From Curtobacterium herbarum (lineage in GTDB: Bacteria > Actinomycetota > Actinomycetes > Actinomycetales > Microbacteriaceae): a stretch of DNA of 64,000 nt. The notes under the pieces are model-generated. The model searched no databases. It saw nothing but the letters and a program-made list of their open reading frames with translations, and had not been told where the DNA came from. Below are positions 1 through 8,767 of this stretch, piece after piece; position 1 is the first letter of the stretch; every line of letters begins with the position of its first letter. The position numbers were made by a program, and so were the translations under genes. Location of the stretch: assembly GCF_016907335.1 (NCBI RefSeq), contig NZ_JAFBBT010000001.1:2852001-2916000 (forward strand), read 5' to 3'.

Positions 1-652
1 CGTCCCACCGGAGGCGCTCGTCGATGTCCGCGGGGTTGAACTTCCAGTGCTTGTCCGGCCGGTCCAGCCGGTCACCGAGCCGTTCGCGCTGCTCGTCCTT
101 CGAGATGTGCAGCATCACCTTGACGATCGTGGTGCCCTGCTCGGCCAGGCGCGACTCGAAGTCGACGATCGCGCCGTAGCGCCGCTCGATCTCCGCCGGT
201 TCCGCCAGCCCACGGACGCGCTGGATCAGGACGTCCTCGTAGTGGGACCGGTCGAACACCCCGAGCTGGCCGGCGTCCGGCAGCTGTCGTTCGACGCGCC
301 AGAGGAAGTCGTGCTCGCGCTCCTCGGCCGTCGGGGCCGTGAAGCCGGCGTAGTGGACGCCGTTCGGGTCGACCGCGCCGACGACGTGCGAGACGATGCC
401 GCCCTTGCCCGCGGTGTCCATCGCCTGCAGGACGAGCAGCACACGTCGCTGGTCGCCCGAGGTCGCCCCTGCCCAGAGGCGCTCCTGCAGGGCGGTGAGT
501 CGCGAGGCGCCGGCGGCCAGCGCCTCGAGCCCGTCGATCTTCCGGCCGGGGAAACCCGGCGTGCCGTCGGGGTCGACGGTGTCGAGTCGGAACCCGGGAC
601 CGACGCGGAGGAGCGGTTCCGGATCGGCGTTCCAGGACTTCTGACGGCTCAC
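1..652 (-). CDS. Polyphosphate kinase 2 family phosphotransferase, 3' end outside window
   Basis: PPK2-family enzymes move phosphate between polyphosphate and nucleotides in the cytoplasm. About 217 residues are visible from a GTG start. A P-loop-like AMDTAGKGG lies near residues 77-85, and an FDRSHYEDVL motif, the second conserved PPK2 element, near 131-140. A perfect AGGAGG ribosome site lies at 658-663, six bases ahead of the GTG, which decides this start. Families of this type run to about 280-300 residues, so roughly a quarter of the protein lies beyond base 1. Which nucleotide it uses cannot be told from this part. It is divergent from the neighbouring esterase gene. Confidence 0.9.
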   Translation of the reverse strand, partial: MSRQKSWNADPEPLLRVGPGFRLDTVDPDGTPGFPGRKIDGLEALAAGASRLTALQERLWAGATSGDQRRVLLVLQAMDTAGKGGIVSHVVGAVDPNGVHYAGFTAPTAEEREHDFLWRVERQLPDAGQLGVFDRSHYEDVLIQRVRGLAEPAEIERRYGAIVDFESRLAEQGTTIVKVMLHISKDEQRERLGDRLDRPDKHWKFNPADIDERLRWD

Positions 653-682
653 GGGATCCTCCTGCGGGTGTGACCACCATCC

Positions 683-710
683 TGGCACCCCCGACGAGCC
701 CATGTAGCGT
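683..710 (+). promoter_or_regulatory. Candidate promoter of the esterase gene
   Basis: TGGCAC (683-688) and TAGCGT (705-710) are 16 bases apart. The ATG follows the -10 by 8 bases, so the transcript would be leaderless or nearly so. The same arrangement recurs at many genes in this window. Confidence 0.4.
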
Positions 711-718
711 GGCTGGCG

Positions 719-1726
719 ATGAAGTCCGGCCGTCGTCTCCTGCTCGCGCTCGTCGCCGCGGTCGCGATCGTCGGCGCGGTCGCGTCCTGCAGCGCCGACG
801 GCACGGGCGACCGGAACTCGACGGTCACCGCGGGGCCGGTCATCTACCCGCTGTCCCTCCGCTACCACGGCATCGACGTCGTCCAGGACGTCCCCTACGG
901 GCGGGACCCGCTGCAGCAGCTCGACGTGTGCCTGCCGGCCGACAGCCCGCCGGAGAGCACGGCCACCCCGACGGCGACGCCGACCGCTGCGCCGACGGAG
1001 GCCCCCGACCGGGTCGAGGTCGGCACCCGTCCGGCGGTGATGATGATCCACGGCGGCAGCTGGTCGCACGGCGACAAGGCGACCGCCGCGTACCGCTCGG
1101 TGTGCCAGTACCTCGCCTCCGAGGGGTTCGTGACCTTCAACGTCGACTACCGCCTGGCGCCGACCGACCCCTTCCCCGCCGGACTCGACGACGTCCGCCG
1201 TGCGCTGGACTTCGTGTTCCGTGAGACCACGCTGCAGACGTACGACGTCGACCCCGGGCGCGTCGGGGTGTTCGGCGGCAGTGCCGGAGGGAACCTCGCC
1301 GCGATGCTCGCCGTGGAGGACCACCGGTCCACCGCCTACGCCGACGGCTTCCGGATCCGGGCCGTCGTCGACCTGAGCGGGCCGACCGACCTGACGGCCC
1401 GCTCCACCGGGTCGGACGGCGTCGCGGCGGCGTTCCAGCGGAAGCAGCTGCTCTACCTCGGGTGTGCGTCGTACCGGGCGTGCCCGGCGGCCGAGCGGGC
1501 GTCGCCGGAGTACCACGTGACGAAGGCGACCGCGCCGTTCTTCATCGGGCACTCGACGGACGAGTTCATCCCGCTCTGGGAGTCACAGCGGTTCGCATCG
1601 ACGCTGCGCTCGCACGGCGTCCCGGTGACGTTCGTGGCGGTGCAGGGGTCGGCGCACTCGATCGCGCAGCTCGACGAGGCGATGAGTCGACGGGTGACGA
1701 ACTTCCTCCGCGCCGGCCTGCGCTGA
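719..1726 (+). CDS. Exported alpha/beta hydrolase (esterase/lipase) lipoprotein
   Basis: 335 residues. A basic, hydrophobic signal peptide ends in a lipobox-like VASC with the lipid cysteine at residue 24, so the enzyme is probably anchored outside the membrane. The alpha/beta hydrolase marks are an oxyanion-hole HGGSW near residue 111, a nucleophile elbow GGSAGG near 185, an acidic residue in TDEFIPL near 281 and a histidine in SAHS near 312. A Thr/Ala/Pro-rich linker (TPTATPTAAPTEAP) near residue 85 looks like an insert. This resembles the BD-FAE/esterase-lipase group; the substrate is unknown. It stands alone, divergent from the PPK2 gene. Confidence 0.85.
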   Translation: MKSGRRLLLALVAAVAIVGAVASCSADGTGDRNSTVTAGPVIYPLSLRYHGIDVVQDVPYGRDPLQQLDVCLPADSPPESTATPTATPTAAPTEAPDRVEVGTRPAVMMIHGGSWSHGDKATAAYRSVCQYLASEGFVTFNVDYRLAPTDPFPAGLDDVRRALDFVFRETTLQTYDVDPGRVGVFGGSAGGNLAAMLAVEDHRSTAYADGFRIRAVVDLSGPTDLTARSTGSDGVAAAFQRKQLLYLGCASYRACPAAERASPEYHVTKATAPFFIGHSTDEFIPLWESQRFASTLRSHGVPVTFVAVQGSAHSIAQLDEAMSRRVTNFLRAGLR

Positions 1727-1793
1727 CGCCCCCGGGTGGGTGGCCCCCGGAACGGGACTGCCGACGGGCCCGCGTGGTCGCCAGACTTCCGGG

Positions 1794-2054
1794 GTGCCCT
1801 CCACGCCCGTCACCCAGACGCCGGTCCCCCGCGCCCCGCGTCCGTCCACCACGCCGCTGACCGGCGTCCGGACCTCCGTTGAGCTGCTGCTCGGGCTGTC
1901 GTTCCTGGTGGTCGTGTCCTTCGGTGGCGCCGGGGCCGCGGCCGGGCACGTGTCCGTCGTGGCGGAGGTCGCTGCGGTCGTGTTCCTCGTCACCCTGACC
2001 TGCGCGGTCGTGTCGTGGTTCCGTCCGGCCGACCGGGAGCCCAGCGACCGCTGA
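1794..2054 (+). CDS. Small two-helix membrane protein, unknown
   Basis: 86 residues from GTG 1794. A proline/threonine-rich N-terminus is followed by two hydrophobic stretches (roughly residues 25-42 and 48-70) and a charged tail. An upstream ATG at 1740 in the same frame would add 18 residues that look like read-through. It sits between two well-supported genes and is convergent with the RND gene. I do not recognise a family. Confidence 0.45.
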   Translation: MPSTPVTQTPVPRAPRPSTTPLTGVRTSVELLLGLSFLVVVSFGGAGAAAGHVSVVAEVAAVVFLVTLTCAVVSWFRPADREPSDR

Positions 2055-2073
2055 GCCCCCGGCCGGCAGCCGA

Positions 2074-5000
2074 TCAGGCTTGCGCCCGCTGAGCCTTCCG
2101 CTCGGCCCGACGCTCGCGCGCACCCTCGACGAGGGCGTACAGCGCCGGCAGGACCACGAGCGTCAGCAGCGTCGACGACACCAGACCGCCGATCACGACG
2201 AGCGCGAGCGGCTGCGAGATGAAGCCCGACTTGCCGGTCAGTCCGATCGCCATCGGCAGCAGCGCGAAGATCGTCGCGGTCGCCGTCATGAGGATCGGCC
2301 GGAGACGACGGGCCGCTCCCTCGAGCAGGGCGTCGCGGACGCGGAGCCCTCGTCTGCGGTACTGGTTCACGAGGTCGATGAGCACGATGGCGTTCGTCAC
2401 GACGATGCCGATGAGCATCAGCAGGCCGATCAGGGAGGCGACGCCGAGCGGCACGCCGGAGATGATCTGCAGCAGCAGTGCACCCGTGAAGGCGAACGGC
2501 ACCGACACGAGCAGCATCAGCGGCTGGAGCAGGCTGCGGAACGTCGCGACCATGATCACGTAGACGATCAGGACGGCGACGACGAGCGCGAGCCCGAGCT
2601 GCGAGAACGCGGACGACTGGCTGGCGGCGACACCACCGATCGACGCGGTCGCACCGCGCGGCAGGTCGAGCTGGTCGACCGCCTTGGTGACCGACTGCAC
2701 CGCGGCACCGAGGTTCGCGGCGTCCGGCGTCACGGTGATCGTCGCCGTGCGGGCCGCGTTCGTCGTGGTGACGGTGGTCGGTCCCTCGGACTTCTCGACC
2801 GTCGCGACGTCCGTCAGCTTGACGGTGCCGGTGCTCGTCGGGACGTCGAGGTCACGGAGTGCGGCGATCGTCGTCGGCGGCTCGGCGTCGGCGATGTAGA
2901 CGTCGAGCGTCGCGTCGTCGATCTCGATGCTGCCGGTGTCCCGCGGCGAGACCGCTGCGGCGACGAGCCCGCCGACCTGGGTCTCGGTGAGCCCGAGGGA
3001 TGCGGCCTTCGCCCGGTCGACGCGGACGGCCAGGAACGGCTCCGCCGCCGACAGGTTGCTCGACGCTGCCGTCGTGTTGTCGACCGACTGCATGGTCTTC
3101 AGGACCTTCTGCGACGCCGTCTCGAGCTGCGACTGGGTCGGCGCGGTGACGTCGACCTCGATGTCACTGCTGCCGCCGAAGCCACCGCCGGAGGACGCGA
3201 TGGTGATCTCACCCACGCCGTCGATCCGCCCGAGCGACTTCCGGGCATCGGCCTGGATCGTCGTCTGGTCGGCGTCGGCGTCCGTCGTGACGGCGTACTG
3301 CACCGAGGCGGTCCCGCCCCCGCCGAACGCCGCCTGGATCGACTGGCCGCTCGTGCCGATGGTGGTCTGCACGGTGTCGACGCCGGAGACGTCCTGCAGC
3401 GCCCGCTCGACCTTGCGTGCGGAGTCGGACTGCACGGCGAGGCTCGACCCGGCCTTGAGGTCCTGCGTGACGGTGAACGTGTTCTGCCCGGAGTCACCGA
3501 GGTAGTTCGTCGTGACGAACGGCAGCGAAGCGACCGTGCCACCGAGGACGACCACGGCGAGCAGCACGACGACGACGGGCTTGCGGACGGCCCAGCGGAG
3601 GACCGGCAGGTACACGCGGCGCAGTCGGTCGGAGCTGCCGGCGTCGTGCAGGTCGTCTGCCGAGGCGAGCGTCCCCTCGGACCCCGGACGGATGGTGTCG
3701 AGGTCGGCGACTGCCGGATCGGTCCCCGCCTGCGCGGGCGCTGCCTGCGCGGACGATGCCTCGCCCTGCTTCGCCTTCGCGGGGCGCAGCCACCAGTACG
3801 CGAGCACCGGCACGATCGTCAGCGAGACGAGCAGCGAGGCGATGAGCGCCAGGGTGACGGTCACGGCGAACGGTCGGAAGAGCTCGCCCACCAGTTCCGC
3901 GACGAAGGCGACCGGCAGGAACACGGCGACGGTGGTCAGGGTCGAGGCGGTGACGGCCCCGGCGACCTCGCGCACGGCCTCGAGCACCGCCCGCCCACGG
4001 TCGACGCCGGGCACCATGTGCCGCTTGATGTTCTCGATGACGACGATGGAGTCGTCGACCACGCGGCCGATCGCGATGGTCAGGGCGGCCAGCGTGATGA
4101 TGTTGAGCGTGTACCCCGCGGCCCGCATGCCGATCGCGGCGAGGAGCACCGAGGTCGGGATCGAGATCGCGGTGACCAGGGTGGAGCGCCACGAGAGCAG
4201 GAACACCAGGATCACGATGACCGCGAAGCCGAGGCCGAGCAGGCCCTCTTCGGCGAGGGAGTCGATCGACTGCTGGATGTAGGGCGCCTGGTCGAAGACG
4301 ACGGTGAAGCGCGGGTCGCCCTCGATCTTCTTCTCGATGCCGGGCAGGGCGTCACGCACGGTCTTCGAGACGTCGACGGTGTTGGCTTCCTGCGTCTTCG
4401 TGATCGAGATCGTCAGCGCCTGCTCGCCGTTCACGCGGCTGATCGAGGTGCGCGGGGACTCCTTGATGGCGACCGTCGCGACGTCGCCGAGCGTGGTGTC
4501 GGTGGGGGTGGCCGCGGTGGTCGCGCCGCCGGCCGCTGTGCCGTCGGTGGGGGCGGTCGTGGTCGTCCCGCCGGTCGCGGTCGCACCGGTACCGCCGGCT
4601 CCGGTCGCAGCCCCCGTGGCACCGGCGCCGGCAGCACCGGCCCCGGTCGTCCCGCTGCCGGTCGTCGTGCTGCCGGCGCTCGAGGAACCGGAGCCCGAGG
4701 AACCCGAGCCCGACGACGAGCTCGTCAGGGGCAGGTCACGGATGTCCTTGAGCGACGCGATCCGCTCGCCGGTCTGCACGGACAGCGTCGAGCCGTCCTC
4801 GGTCAGCGTGCCGCCGGGGATCAGCGTGCCGTTGTCGTCGAGCGCGTCGGAGATCGCCGTCTGGCTGAGCCCACGCGCGGCGAGCTCGTCCTGGTCGGGC
4901 GTGATGACGACGCGGCGGCCCGGGTTGCCGAAGACGTCGGCCTGGCGCACGCCGTCGAGCTTCTCGAGGTCGGGGATCGCCGAGGCCTGCAGCCGGTCGA

Positions 5001-5451
5001 CGAGCTGTTCCTGGTTGCCGGAGGCCGACACCGCGACCTGCAGCACCGGCAGGTCGTCGAAGGACCCGGTCACGATCTGGGTCTGCACGGAGTCGGGCAG
5101 CGACAGGGCGTTGACCGCGGTCTGGATCTTGTCCTCGGCGCTGGCCAGGTTGGAGCCGTACTTGAACGAGGCCGACACGACGCTCTGCCCGGTGGACGAG
5201 GTCGCACTGGTCGACTCGAGGTCCGGCACGACCTGGATCGCCTGTTCGATCTTGGTCGAGACGTCGTTGGACACCACCTCTGGCGTGGCTCCGGGGTAGG
5301 CGCTGACGATGGCGACCTGCGGGAACTCGACGCTCGGGATGAGTTCCTGCTTCAGGCTCGACAGGGCGACGCCACCGAAGACGGCGACCACGATCGTCAC
5401 GAGGGCGATGAGGGCGCGGTTCCGGAGACTGAAGACGGAGAGGAGGTGCAC
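2074..5451 (-). CDS. RND-superfamily efflux permease (HAE1-like)
   Basis: About 1125 residues from a GTG at 5451; the open frame runs further upstream but homology to the family begins here (LSVFSLRNRALIALVTIVVA as first membrane helix). RND pumps are proton-driven exporters with twelve helices and two large extracytoplasmic loops. The second half repeats the first in layout, and the conserved GRVVDDSIVVIENIKRH segment of helix 4 is visible. Between residues about 241 and 317 there is a low-complexity insert of Gly, Ser, Thr and Ala in the first extracytoplasmic loop. No adaptor (MFP) gene is adjacent. This two-half HAE1 architecture differs from the MmpL type more usual in actinobacteria. 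Substrate unknown. Confidence 0.9.
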   Translation of the reverse strand: MHLLSVFSLRNRALIALVTIVVAVFGGVALSSLKQELIPSVEFPQVAIVSAYPGATPEVVSNDVSTKIEQAIQVVPDLESTSATSSTGQSVVSASFKYGSNLASAEDKIQTAVNALSLPDSVQTQIVTGSFDDLPVLQVAVSASGNQEQLVDRLQASAIPDLEKLDGVRQADVFGNPGRRVVITPDQDELAARGLSQTAISDALDDNGTLIPGGTLTEDGSTLSVQTGERIASLKDIRDLPLTSSSSGSGSSGSGSSSAGSTTTGSGTTGAGAAGAGATGAATGAGGTGATATGGTTTTAPTDGTAAGGATTAATPTDTTLGDVATVAIKESPRTSISRVNGEQALTISITKTQEANTVDVSKTVRDALPGIEKKIEGDPRFTVVFDQAPYIQQSIDSLAEEGLLGLGFAVIVILVFLLSWRSTLVTAISIPTSVLLAAIGMRAAGYTLNIITLAALTIAIGRVVDDSIVVIENIKRHMVPGVDRGRAVLEAVREVAGAVTASTLTTVAVFLPVAFVAELVGELFRPFAVTVTLALIASLLVSLTIVPVLAYWWLRPAKAKQGEASSAQAAPAQAGTDPAVADLDTIRPGSEGTLASADDLHDAGSSDRLRRVYLPVLRWAVRKPVVVVLLAVVVLGGTVASLPFVTTNYLGDSGQNTFTVTQDLKAGSSLAVQSDSARKVERALQDVSGVDTVQTTIGTSGQSIQAAFGGGGTASVQYAVTTDADADQTTIQADARKSLGRIDGVGEITIASSGGGFGGSSDIEVDVTAPTQSQLETASQKVLKTMQSVDNTTAASSNLSAAEPFLAVRVDRAKAASLGLTETQVGGLVAAAVSPRDTGSIEIDDATLDVYIADAEPPTTIAALRDLDVPTSTGTVKLTDVATVEKSEGPTTVTTTNAARTATITVTPDAANLGAAVQSVTKAVDQLDLPRGATASIGGVAASQSSAFSQLGLALVVAVLIVYVIMVATFRSLLQPLMLLVSVPFAFTGALLLQIISGVPLGVASLIGLLMLIGIVVTNAIVLIDLVNQYRRRGLRVRDALLEGAARRLRPILMTATATIFALLPMAIGLTGKSGFISQPLALVVIGGLVSSTLLTLVVLPALYALVEGARERRAERKAQRAQA

Positions 5452-5609
5452 GTCTCGATCCTCGCAGTCGCAGCGGCCGCGCGCGCCCCGGCGGTGCACT
5501 CTGTGGACGAACGTGCAGTTTCGGCGGGATGTGCAGGAGCAGTGCGGCGGAGCGCTGGCCGGCCGAAGCCCGCAGACCGAAGCCCGCAGACCGCGGGCCG
5601 CGGACCCGG

Positions 5610-6383
5610 TCAGACCAGGGCGATCCCGACGTACACCACGGCGACGGCGACCGACCCGACGATCCCGGTGCCGAGCGCGACCACCCGTCCGACCGGTGTC
5701 CGGGCCAGCGCGATCCCCACGACGAGCACGGCGATCCCGACGGCGATCTGGACGATCCACGTCGCCGAACCGGTGGTCGCGGCGACCTGCAGCAGTCCGC
5801 GGACCCCTTCGCCGATGAGCACGGCGGCGGTGACCCCGGCTGCCGCACCACGCCAGCGGCCGTCGGCGGAGCGCACCGCGACGGCGACCGCCCCGGCGAG
5901 CAGCCCGGCCGGCAGGGCGACCACGACCCAGAAGCTCGTGATCGACAGGGTGTCGACGAAGCCGCGGAGGTTCGTGGCCGCCCAGTACCCGATGTGCATG
6001 AGCTCGAGCAGCACCGCCCCGAGCACCATCGCCAGGGCCACCCGCAGCCGCCCGACACGTCCACTCGCACGCCCGGCGACACCGGCGCGCTCGGCGACAC
6101 CGGCGCGCTCGGCGACACCGGCGCCCCGGCCGACACCCGACGCGAGGACGAGCAGCGCCGCGACGACGAACCACGGGCCGGCCGAGTTCGACACCGTGCC
6201 GAGTCCGGGCACCGCCTGGCCGAAGCTCGTCGCGACCCCGGCCAACAGTGCCCCCGTCAGCGCCATCGTCACCCGGGCCAGCGGCGGCACCCCGACGGAC
6301 GCGCCAGCCGGACCAGACGAACCAGACGAACCCGCCGGCGTCCCGGGCAGTGCGGCAGACGAGGAGGACAGGGTGCTGTTCAT
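5610..6383 (-). CDS. Polytopic membrane protein, unknown (possibly DUF6518-like)
   Basis: 257 residues from ATG 6383. The N-terminus is rich in Ser/Gly/Pro/Ala, followed by six or seven hydrophobic segments, so this is an integral membrane protein. The loop near residues 85-105 holds the repeated hexapeptide ERAGVA (see the DNA repeat at 6075-6125). The overall look recalls the DUF6518 group, but I cannot confirm that by eye. It lies upstream of the RND gene on the same strand with a gap of about 160 bases, in which I see no gene. Confidence 0.6.
   Translation of the reverse strand: MNSTLSSSSAALPGTPAGSSGSSGPAGASVGVPPLARVTMALTGALLAGVATSFGQAVPGLGTVSNSAGPWFVVAALLVLASGVGRGAGVAERAGVAERAGVAGRASGRVGRLRVALAMVLGAVLLELMHIGYWAATNLRGFVDTLSITSFWVVVALPAGLLAGAVAVAVRSADGRWRGAAAGVTAAVLIGEGVRGLLQVAATTGSATWIVQIAVGIAVLVVGIALARTPVGRVVALGTGIVGSVAVAVVYVGIALV
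6075..6125. repeat. 18-bp in-frame tandem repeat
   Basis: Two perfect 18-base units (6075-6092, 6093-6110) and a partial third (6111-6125), starting GGCGACACCGGC on the plus strand. The period is a multiple of three, so the repeat adds whole hexapeptides to the membrane protein it lies in. Confidence 0.85.
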
Positions 6384-6525
6384 GGTCCGATGCTCCCGCC
6401 TCGGCACCGCGCAGCGCGTCACCCGACAGGGCCACCCGCATCCCCCGCGAGAGTGACAAGCGGTCGCGACCGACAACCGGGCGCGACCGACATCCGGGCG
6501 AGGCCGACAAGCGCGAAGGCCCGCC

Positions 6526-7965
6526 TCACACCACCGCCGCCGCCGACCCCCGCGTCTCCACAGCAGCTCCGCCGACCCGCTCCCACGACCGCGCCAGCGC
6601 CCCGACGAGCCGCTCCCGGTCCGCCCCCGAGACGGTGAACGGCACCCGCAGCGAGCGCTCGAACCCGCCGTCCGGCCCGAACACCCCGCCCGAGGCCAGC
6701 ACCACCCCCTCGGACCGCGCCGCGAGCACGAGCGCGCTCGACACCGGCCGCCCGAGCCCGACCCACAGCGTCAGCCCGCCCGCCGGGGACGGCACGTCCC
6801 ACTCCGGCAGCCGCGCTCGGAGCGCGGCCACGAGACCGTCGCGACCGTCGCGGAGGACGTGACGCCGGGCCTCCAGGACGGCCGCGGTCTGCGGGACGAG
6901 CTCACGCGCGACGAGCTGGTCCAGGACGGGCGTGCCGAGGTCGCCGGTCGGTCGGGCGAGGAGCAGCCGCTGGAGCAGTTCCGGGGCGGCGCGCACCCAC
7001 CCGATCCGCAGCCCGCCCCAGAAGACCTTGTCGGCGGACCCGACCATGACCACCTGGCCGGGCGCGTCCGCGGCGAGGGGCCGTGAGGGCAGCCCGTCGA
7101 TGCGGAGCTCCCCCATCGTCTCGTCGGCGACGACGACCGTGCCGACCGCGGCGGCGGCCTCGAGCAGCACCCGACGGGCGGAGTCGGCCATCGTCGCGCC
7201 GGTCGGGTTGTGCAGCTCGGGCATGACGTAGGCGAGCGTCGGGGCCGAGCGTCGGATCGTCGCGTCGAGCACGCCCTCGTCCCAGCCGCCGCGGACGTCG
7301 ACGGGGACCGAGACGAGTCGGCCGCCGGCTTCGCGGAGGACCTCGTGGGCGTGCGGGTACGTCGGAGACTCGACCAGGACGGGGTCGCCGCGGCGGACCA
7401 GGACCCGGGCGAGCAGGGCGATGGCGTGCTGCGCGCCGATCGTCACGACGACCTCGGACGGGGTGGTCGGCAGGCCCCGTGCGGTGTAGCGGTCGGCGAT
7501 GGCGGCGCGGAGACCGGCGTCGCCGACGGTGTCGTAGCCGATCCCGGCGAGCGCCGCCGGCAGGTGGCGCATCGCCCGCTCGACGGCCTCGGCGACGCCC
7601 GGGGCGCTGCGGAGCGCGGCCTTCCGCAGGTCGAGCAGGTCGTCGGGGACGACGCCGGCCAGGTGTTCGGGGTCGGGGCGTCCCTCGAGCGGCAGGCGGA
7701 TGACGCTGCCGGAGCCGCGGAGCGAGGTGAGGTAGCCGTCCTCGCGGAGGCGCGCGTAGGCGTTGGCGACGGTGGTGCGGGAGACGCCGAGCGCGGCGGC
7801 GAGTCCGCGTTCGGCGGGCAGCCCGGCGCCGTGCGGGATCCGTCCGTCGATGACGAGGACCCGGACGGCGTCGGCGAGCGCCTCGTAGGCGGCGGCGTCG
7901 GACCCTGCGCGCCAGTGTCGGAGCAGCAGGGCGACGGACCGGGCGCTGAGCAGGACGGGGGTCAT
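6526..7965 (-). CDS. MocR/PdxR-type regulator (GntR helix-turn-helix fused to aminotransferase fold)
   Basis: 479 residues from ATG 7965. Residues 1-80 form a winged helix of GntR type (the run LGVSRTTVANAYARL is the recognition region). From about 110 on the protein has the fold of a class I aminotransferase, with the PLP lysine in SADKVFWGG near residue 313. MocR proteins sense PLP or an amine-containing ligand and regulate the neighbouring gene. It is divergent from a YczE-type permease, a pairing known for this family, and the dyad at 7982-8008 between the two genes is the obvious binding site. The ligand is not predictable from the sequence. Confidence 0.9.
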   Translation of the reverse strand: MTPVLLSARSVALLLRHWRAGSDAAAYEALADAVRVLVIDGRIPHGAGLPAERGLAAALGVSRTTVANAYARLREDGYLTSLRGSGSVIRLPLEGRPDPEHLAGVVPDDLLDLRKAALRSAPGVAEAVERAMRHLPAALAGIGYDTVGDAGLRAAIADRYTARGLPTTPSEVVVTIGAQHAIALLARVLVRRGDPVLVESPTYPHAHEVLREAGGRLVSVPVDVRGGWDEGVLDATIRRSAPTLAYVMPELHNPTGATMADSARRVLLEAAAAVGTVVVADETMGELRIDGLPSRPLAADAPGQVVMVGSADKVFWGGLRIGWVRAAPELLQRLLLARPTGDLGTPVLDQLVARELVPQTAAVLEARRHVLRDGRDGLVAALRARLPEWDVPSPAGGLTLWVGLGRPVSSALVLAARSEGVVLASGGVFGPDGGFERSLRVPFTVSGADRERLVGALARSWERVGGAAVETRGSAAAVV

Positions 7966-7981
7966 GGGTCCACGGTAGCCG

Positions 7982-8008
7982 GATTGGCTCTCGCACAGCA
8001 GGCCAATC
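7982..8008. promoter_or_regulatory. Probable MocR operator, inverted GATTGGC/GCCAATC
   Basis: A perfect 7-base inverted repeat: GATTGGC at 7982-7988 and GCCAATC at 8002-8008. The arms are 20 bases apart centre to centre, i.e. two helical turns. It lies in the 60-base gap between the divergent regulator and permease genes. Confidence 0.6.
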
Positions 8009-8025
8009 TGCGGGACGATCGACCC

Positions 8026-8691
8026 ATGCCCCGCTCCACCGCCCTGTCCCTGCGCTTCGTGCAACTCGCCGTCGGCCTCTTCCTCTACGGCGCCTCGGTG
8101 GCGCTGCAGGTCCGCGCGGTCGTGGGCGTCTCGTCGTGGACGGTCCTGACGCAGGGTCTCGAGAACGTGCTGCCGTGGTCGTTCGGCGTCATCACGGTGG
8201 TGTCGAGCCTGGTGATCCTGCTGTTCTGGATCCCACTGCGCCAGAAGCCGGGCATCGGGACGCTCTGCAACGCCCTGGCGATCGGTCCGGCCGCCGACCT
8301 GGTGCTCTGGCTGGTGCCGGAACCGGGCAGCCTGGTCGGCCGCGTCCTGCTCTTCGGCGGCAGCCTGGTCCTGCTCGCGGTCGCCACCGCCTGCTACATC
8401 GGCGCCGGCTTCGGCACCGGCGCCCGCGACGGCCTGATGGTCGGGCTGCACGAACGCCTGGGGTGGCCGGTGTGGGTGGCGCGCACGGTCGTCGAGGTCA
8501 CGGTGGTCGTCGTCGGCTGGCTGCTCGGCGGTGACGTCGGCGTCGGCACGGTCATCGCCGCGTTCGCGATCGGCCCGATGGTCCAGCCGCTGATGCGCCA
8601 CTTCCGTCGGTTCCCGTGGAGTCCGGTCCGGGAGGCCCGTCCCGCCCCCGCCACGCCGGTTCCTGACCCTGCGCCGAGCATCCGGCACTGA
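8026..8691 (+). CDS. YczE/YyaS/YitT-family membrane protein
   Basis: 221 residues with five or six hydrophobic segments. The sequence ALQVRAVVGVSSWTVLTQGL and the later GTGARDGLMVGL are typical of this permease-like family, which often sits beside a MocR regulator. The transported substrate is unknown. The C-terminal 20 residues are Pro/Ala-rich and probably cytoplasmic. It is divergent from the MocR gene and likely its target. Confidence 0.85.
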   Translation: MPRSTALSLRFVQLAVGLFLYGASVALQVRAVVGVSSWTVLTQGLENVLPWSFGVITVVSSLVILLFWIPLRQKPGIGTLCNALAIGPAADLVLWLVPEPGSLVGRVLLFGGSLVLLAVATACYIGAGFGTGARDGLMVGLHERLGWPVWVARTVVEVTVVVVGWLLGGDVGVGTVIAAFAIGPMVQPLMRHFRRFPWSPVREARPAPATPVPDPAPSIRH

Positions 8692-8710
8692 CCCTGGCCG
8701 CACCGCGGAG

Positions 8711-8750
8711 ACGCGATGTATCGTGTCGCAGAAGACGCGACACATCGCGT
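8711..8750. promoter_or_regulatory. Nested inverted repeats upstream of the DUF4097-padR operon
   Basis: Outer arms ACGCGATGT (8711-8719) and ACATCGCGT (8742-8750); inner arms GTGTCGC (8723-8729) and GCGACAC (8737-8743). The two dyads have centres 2.5 bases apart. Position and symmetry suggest the operator for the PadR protein encoded two genes down. Confidence 0.5.
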
Positions 8751-8767
8751 CTGGACAGGGAGACGTC

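Noticed and set aside
2080..6456. Very long plus-strand open frame of 1458 codons opposite the RND gene
   Set aside because: It is the antisense shadow of high-G+C codons; the translation is Arg/Asp/Gly-rich without any domain, while the opposite strand gives a complete RND protein.
5452..6510. N-terminal extension of the RND protein
   Set aside because: The frame stays open upstream by chance; RND homology begins at GTG 5451 and another membrane-protein gene occupies 5610-6383.
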